A stretch of DNA of 64,000 bases. Origin: Lineus longissimus. Taxonomy: Eukaryota > Nemertea > Pilidiophora > Heteronemertea > Lineidae. Shown in pieces: positions 61,986 to 64,000 of this stretch; within the stretch, counting starts at the first letter, position 1, and the number at the start of each line of letters is the position of its first letter. Made by a program: the position numbers and the translations under genes. The notes beneath the pieces were generated by a model. The model worked only from the letters and a program-made list of their open reading frames with translations. It made no database searches and was not told the origin of the DNA. The stretch spans positions 7,068,501 through 7,132,500 of the forward strand of contig NC_088309.1 of assembly GCF_910592395.1 (NCBI RefSeq). Direction: 5' to 3'.

Positions 61986-63609
61986 GTCAAGCAGCAACTC
62001 CCTATCAATCTTGGAACCAATCTCGGCAAGTCACCAACTAATGCTACCAGTAAATATCCAAAAGGGTTGGAAAGTCTGAGTTTTATGTCCTTGGCAGATG
62101 GCTTGCTTTTCTTCCATGTGTTACGTTATTAATGCAAGCTAGGGCAAACTGAATCATTTAAGGTGCAGCAGTCAAAGAACAGTGAAACATTCTGACAACA
62201 TGTATACGTCCACAGTTATCCTGGAGTAAGACTTGCAATTTGAATGCACAAAAGAATTGCTCAAATTTCAGAATACAGAAAAGCATACACTTCAGGTATA
62301 GTTGTACAGTGCAACCATTAAACCAAACAAAATTTAGAACACTTTGCTTGCCACTTTTCAGCAAAATCAGAACACATTAACAAAGCATGAGACCGTTCTT
62401 AATCAGCATCAAATTATCCCAAGGGAAAAATCATTTTACCTCAAACAAAATGTGACCTAGCAGCTTTGTGTGGAACCACAACAAAATGAAATACGATAAT
62501 GTAGATGACCAGGGGATTCTTTCATGTCAAACCTATTAACTGGCCACGTTGTTTCAGCCCAGGATGGGGAATTTGATTATAGAATGTGATCGTGGCAGTT
62601 AGCCTTTGCTGCAGGTGACAATTAGTATTACCGATAATAATCATATTGGACATAGCCTGAGTGATCGTGCAGAGGAGAGCAACCTTGGCTACTAGCAATC
62701 ATATATCACATGAATCCCTAGCAAAAAAGGGCTGCAATCACCACATAAGCAATTACAACATGCGTGGTCAGTTTCAATCATTTTGTGCCATCATTTTATG
62801 ACAACAAAAGAGAAAACCTCAAAATAGATTGAAGCCAAAAGATTTTTGTTGCATTGACTTTGACAGTATTTCCAGAGTTTGATACCAAGATCACACAATG
62901 GCCCAGACTGGCTCACCAGAGTGGCAGATTAACGTCTGGCGTAGTGATTAATAACCCAAAATAGTTCAATATTCTTCATGTTTCCCTCATGACCATATCC
63001 CCTCTCAATATGTAGCACGTCTTCGCTAAATGCAATCCATCCTCTCCTCCTTTTAAGCTCGGATGGCTGCATCTCATCTCATCAAGCCATCCCTTTGTCG
63101 ACACCTGTAATCTCATTATGCTTCCTCCGGCTACCAACCATCGATAAATATGAGATATTTTGAAAGTATCCCTTACGTAGATCACGGGTAACTTCCGTGA
63201 AACAAAGAGTGGTTGCTTATGGCAGACTTCATAGCTTGCTATTGAAGTTGAAAAAAATATTGAATTGAGAGCTGAGCGAAGATTATTACCAGACGATCAT
63301 ACTCGAAAGGATTTAGCGACAATTACTCAAACTCAAGCTAAGAAACATGATTTTCTTGAGAAAATTCAAAGAAAATGAACTTGTTGCAGTGAGAATGTTA
63401 AAGAATCTGACATGTCTAAAATGGGAATTAGTCCATGTGTTAGCGACAGGCAGAACTACAAGAATCTTCGCCTTTTCCATTTAATGTTGTTCATGACTTG
63501 TTTAGCAATTTCCAGATGCACCGCATGAATGCCCGCTGAAAATAAGACGCTCATACAGCGATAAATCCAACTTGTTTCAGTCGCTCCATGTGCTTTACAT
63601 TATTACCCT

Positions 63610-63860
63610 CTAGCTCTTGGCCTCTACATTCATGATTCAAGCTCAGGGAGTGTACAGCTATCGCTCAGGATGGACATTCTCTTTCGCAATCTCTGCCAGC
63701 TACATGTTAGTACCCATTCACTCCTGGGTGGAGAGAAAAGTGCCTTGCTCAAGACACAAAGATGAAACAGAGATTATCCTTCTGAGATTCGAACCTACAA
63801 CCTCCTGATAATGAGGCTGGTGCTCTATTAAATCACTATGTCAGTGATCTCCCCAGAATG
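63610..63860 (-). mobile_element. tRNA-derived SINE, copy 4 (best preserved promoter)
   Basis: The minus-strand head contains GACATAGTGATTTAATAGAG and GTTGTAGGTTCGAATCTC, with a near-consensus B box GGTTCGAATC. Plus-strand CCTTGCTCAAGACACAAAGA marks the shared central block. Like the other copies it lies in the same orientation as the host gene. Confidence 0.6.
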
Positions 63861-64000
63861 ACATGACTTATCATACCATTTAATAGCCTACTGCACAGCA
63901 GCAACAAACTGTAATCAGTGGACATAATGCTTTAGGAAGGTTTCAAAATATATCGTACTCGAAAATTGAAGGTTAAGCCTACTTCAGGCTTCTGATTACT

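Larger units (their letters stand above)
61537..64000 (-). other. Upstream intron of the gene, with two SINE copies
   Basis: Exon 1 begins with a split codon, so this stretch should be intron. I looked for the missing N-terminal exon of the AKAP13 type on the minus strand and did not see it. Two SINE copies occupy 61690-61985 and 63610-63860. Confidence 0.6.

Overview
The window is eukaryotic nuclear DNA. It is AT-rich, its protein-coding information sits in short blocks bounded by GT/AG splice sites, and its introns carry transposon debris. The intron density, the protein similarity to vertebrates and the repeat types (tRNA-derived SINEs, small palindromic elements, and a long element ending in a GAC-rich tract and a 'gaggtgagctaaaaa' tail) suggest a slowly evolving marine invertebrate. 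A lophotrochozoan such as a mollusc or brachiopod is my guess, but the species cannot be fixed from the sequence.

One gene fills the window. It lies on the minus strand from beyond the right edge to a stop codon at 91-93. I traced 40 coding exons by splice signals and reading phase, about 5.94 kb of coding sequence or about 1,978 residues, lacking only an estimated 50-60 N-terminal residues to the right of 64000. It encodes a Dbl-family Rho guanine-nucleotide exchange factor of the Lbc type, most like vertebrate AKAP13 (AKAP-Lbc) and ARHGEF28 (p190RhoGEF/RGNEF).

In protein order the exons give: the conserved N-terminal domain and an ankyrin-like stretch (61.5-55.3 kb); a long, poorly conserved Ser/Pro-rich and acidic linker (53.7-25.4 kb); an atypical C1 zinc finger (24.95-24.27 kb); a short linker (22.6-18.6 kb); the catalytic DH domain (18.4-16.5 kb); the PH domain (16.7-15.9 kb); a post-PH region with the family motif LPKRAETF (15.8-11.9 kb); and a C-terminal coiled coil and Ser-rich tail (11.3 kb to 91). 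The catalytic exons are closely packed, while the N-terminal and C-terminal exons are separated by introns of up to 12 kb.

The introns contain four or more tRNA-derived SINE copies, several inverted-repeat (MITE-like) elements, a 1.1 kb element built of three ~300 bp units, two tandem fragments of a LINE reverse transcriptase, and minisatellites. No second gene, functional RNA gene or CRISPR array is supported. The most unusual signal is a 39-45 bp minisatellite at 30.9-31.09 kb that has copied an exon-intron boundary five times. It gives a ladder of in-frame alternative 5' splice sites, each adding 13-15 residues to the linker.
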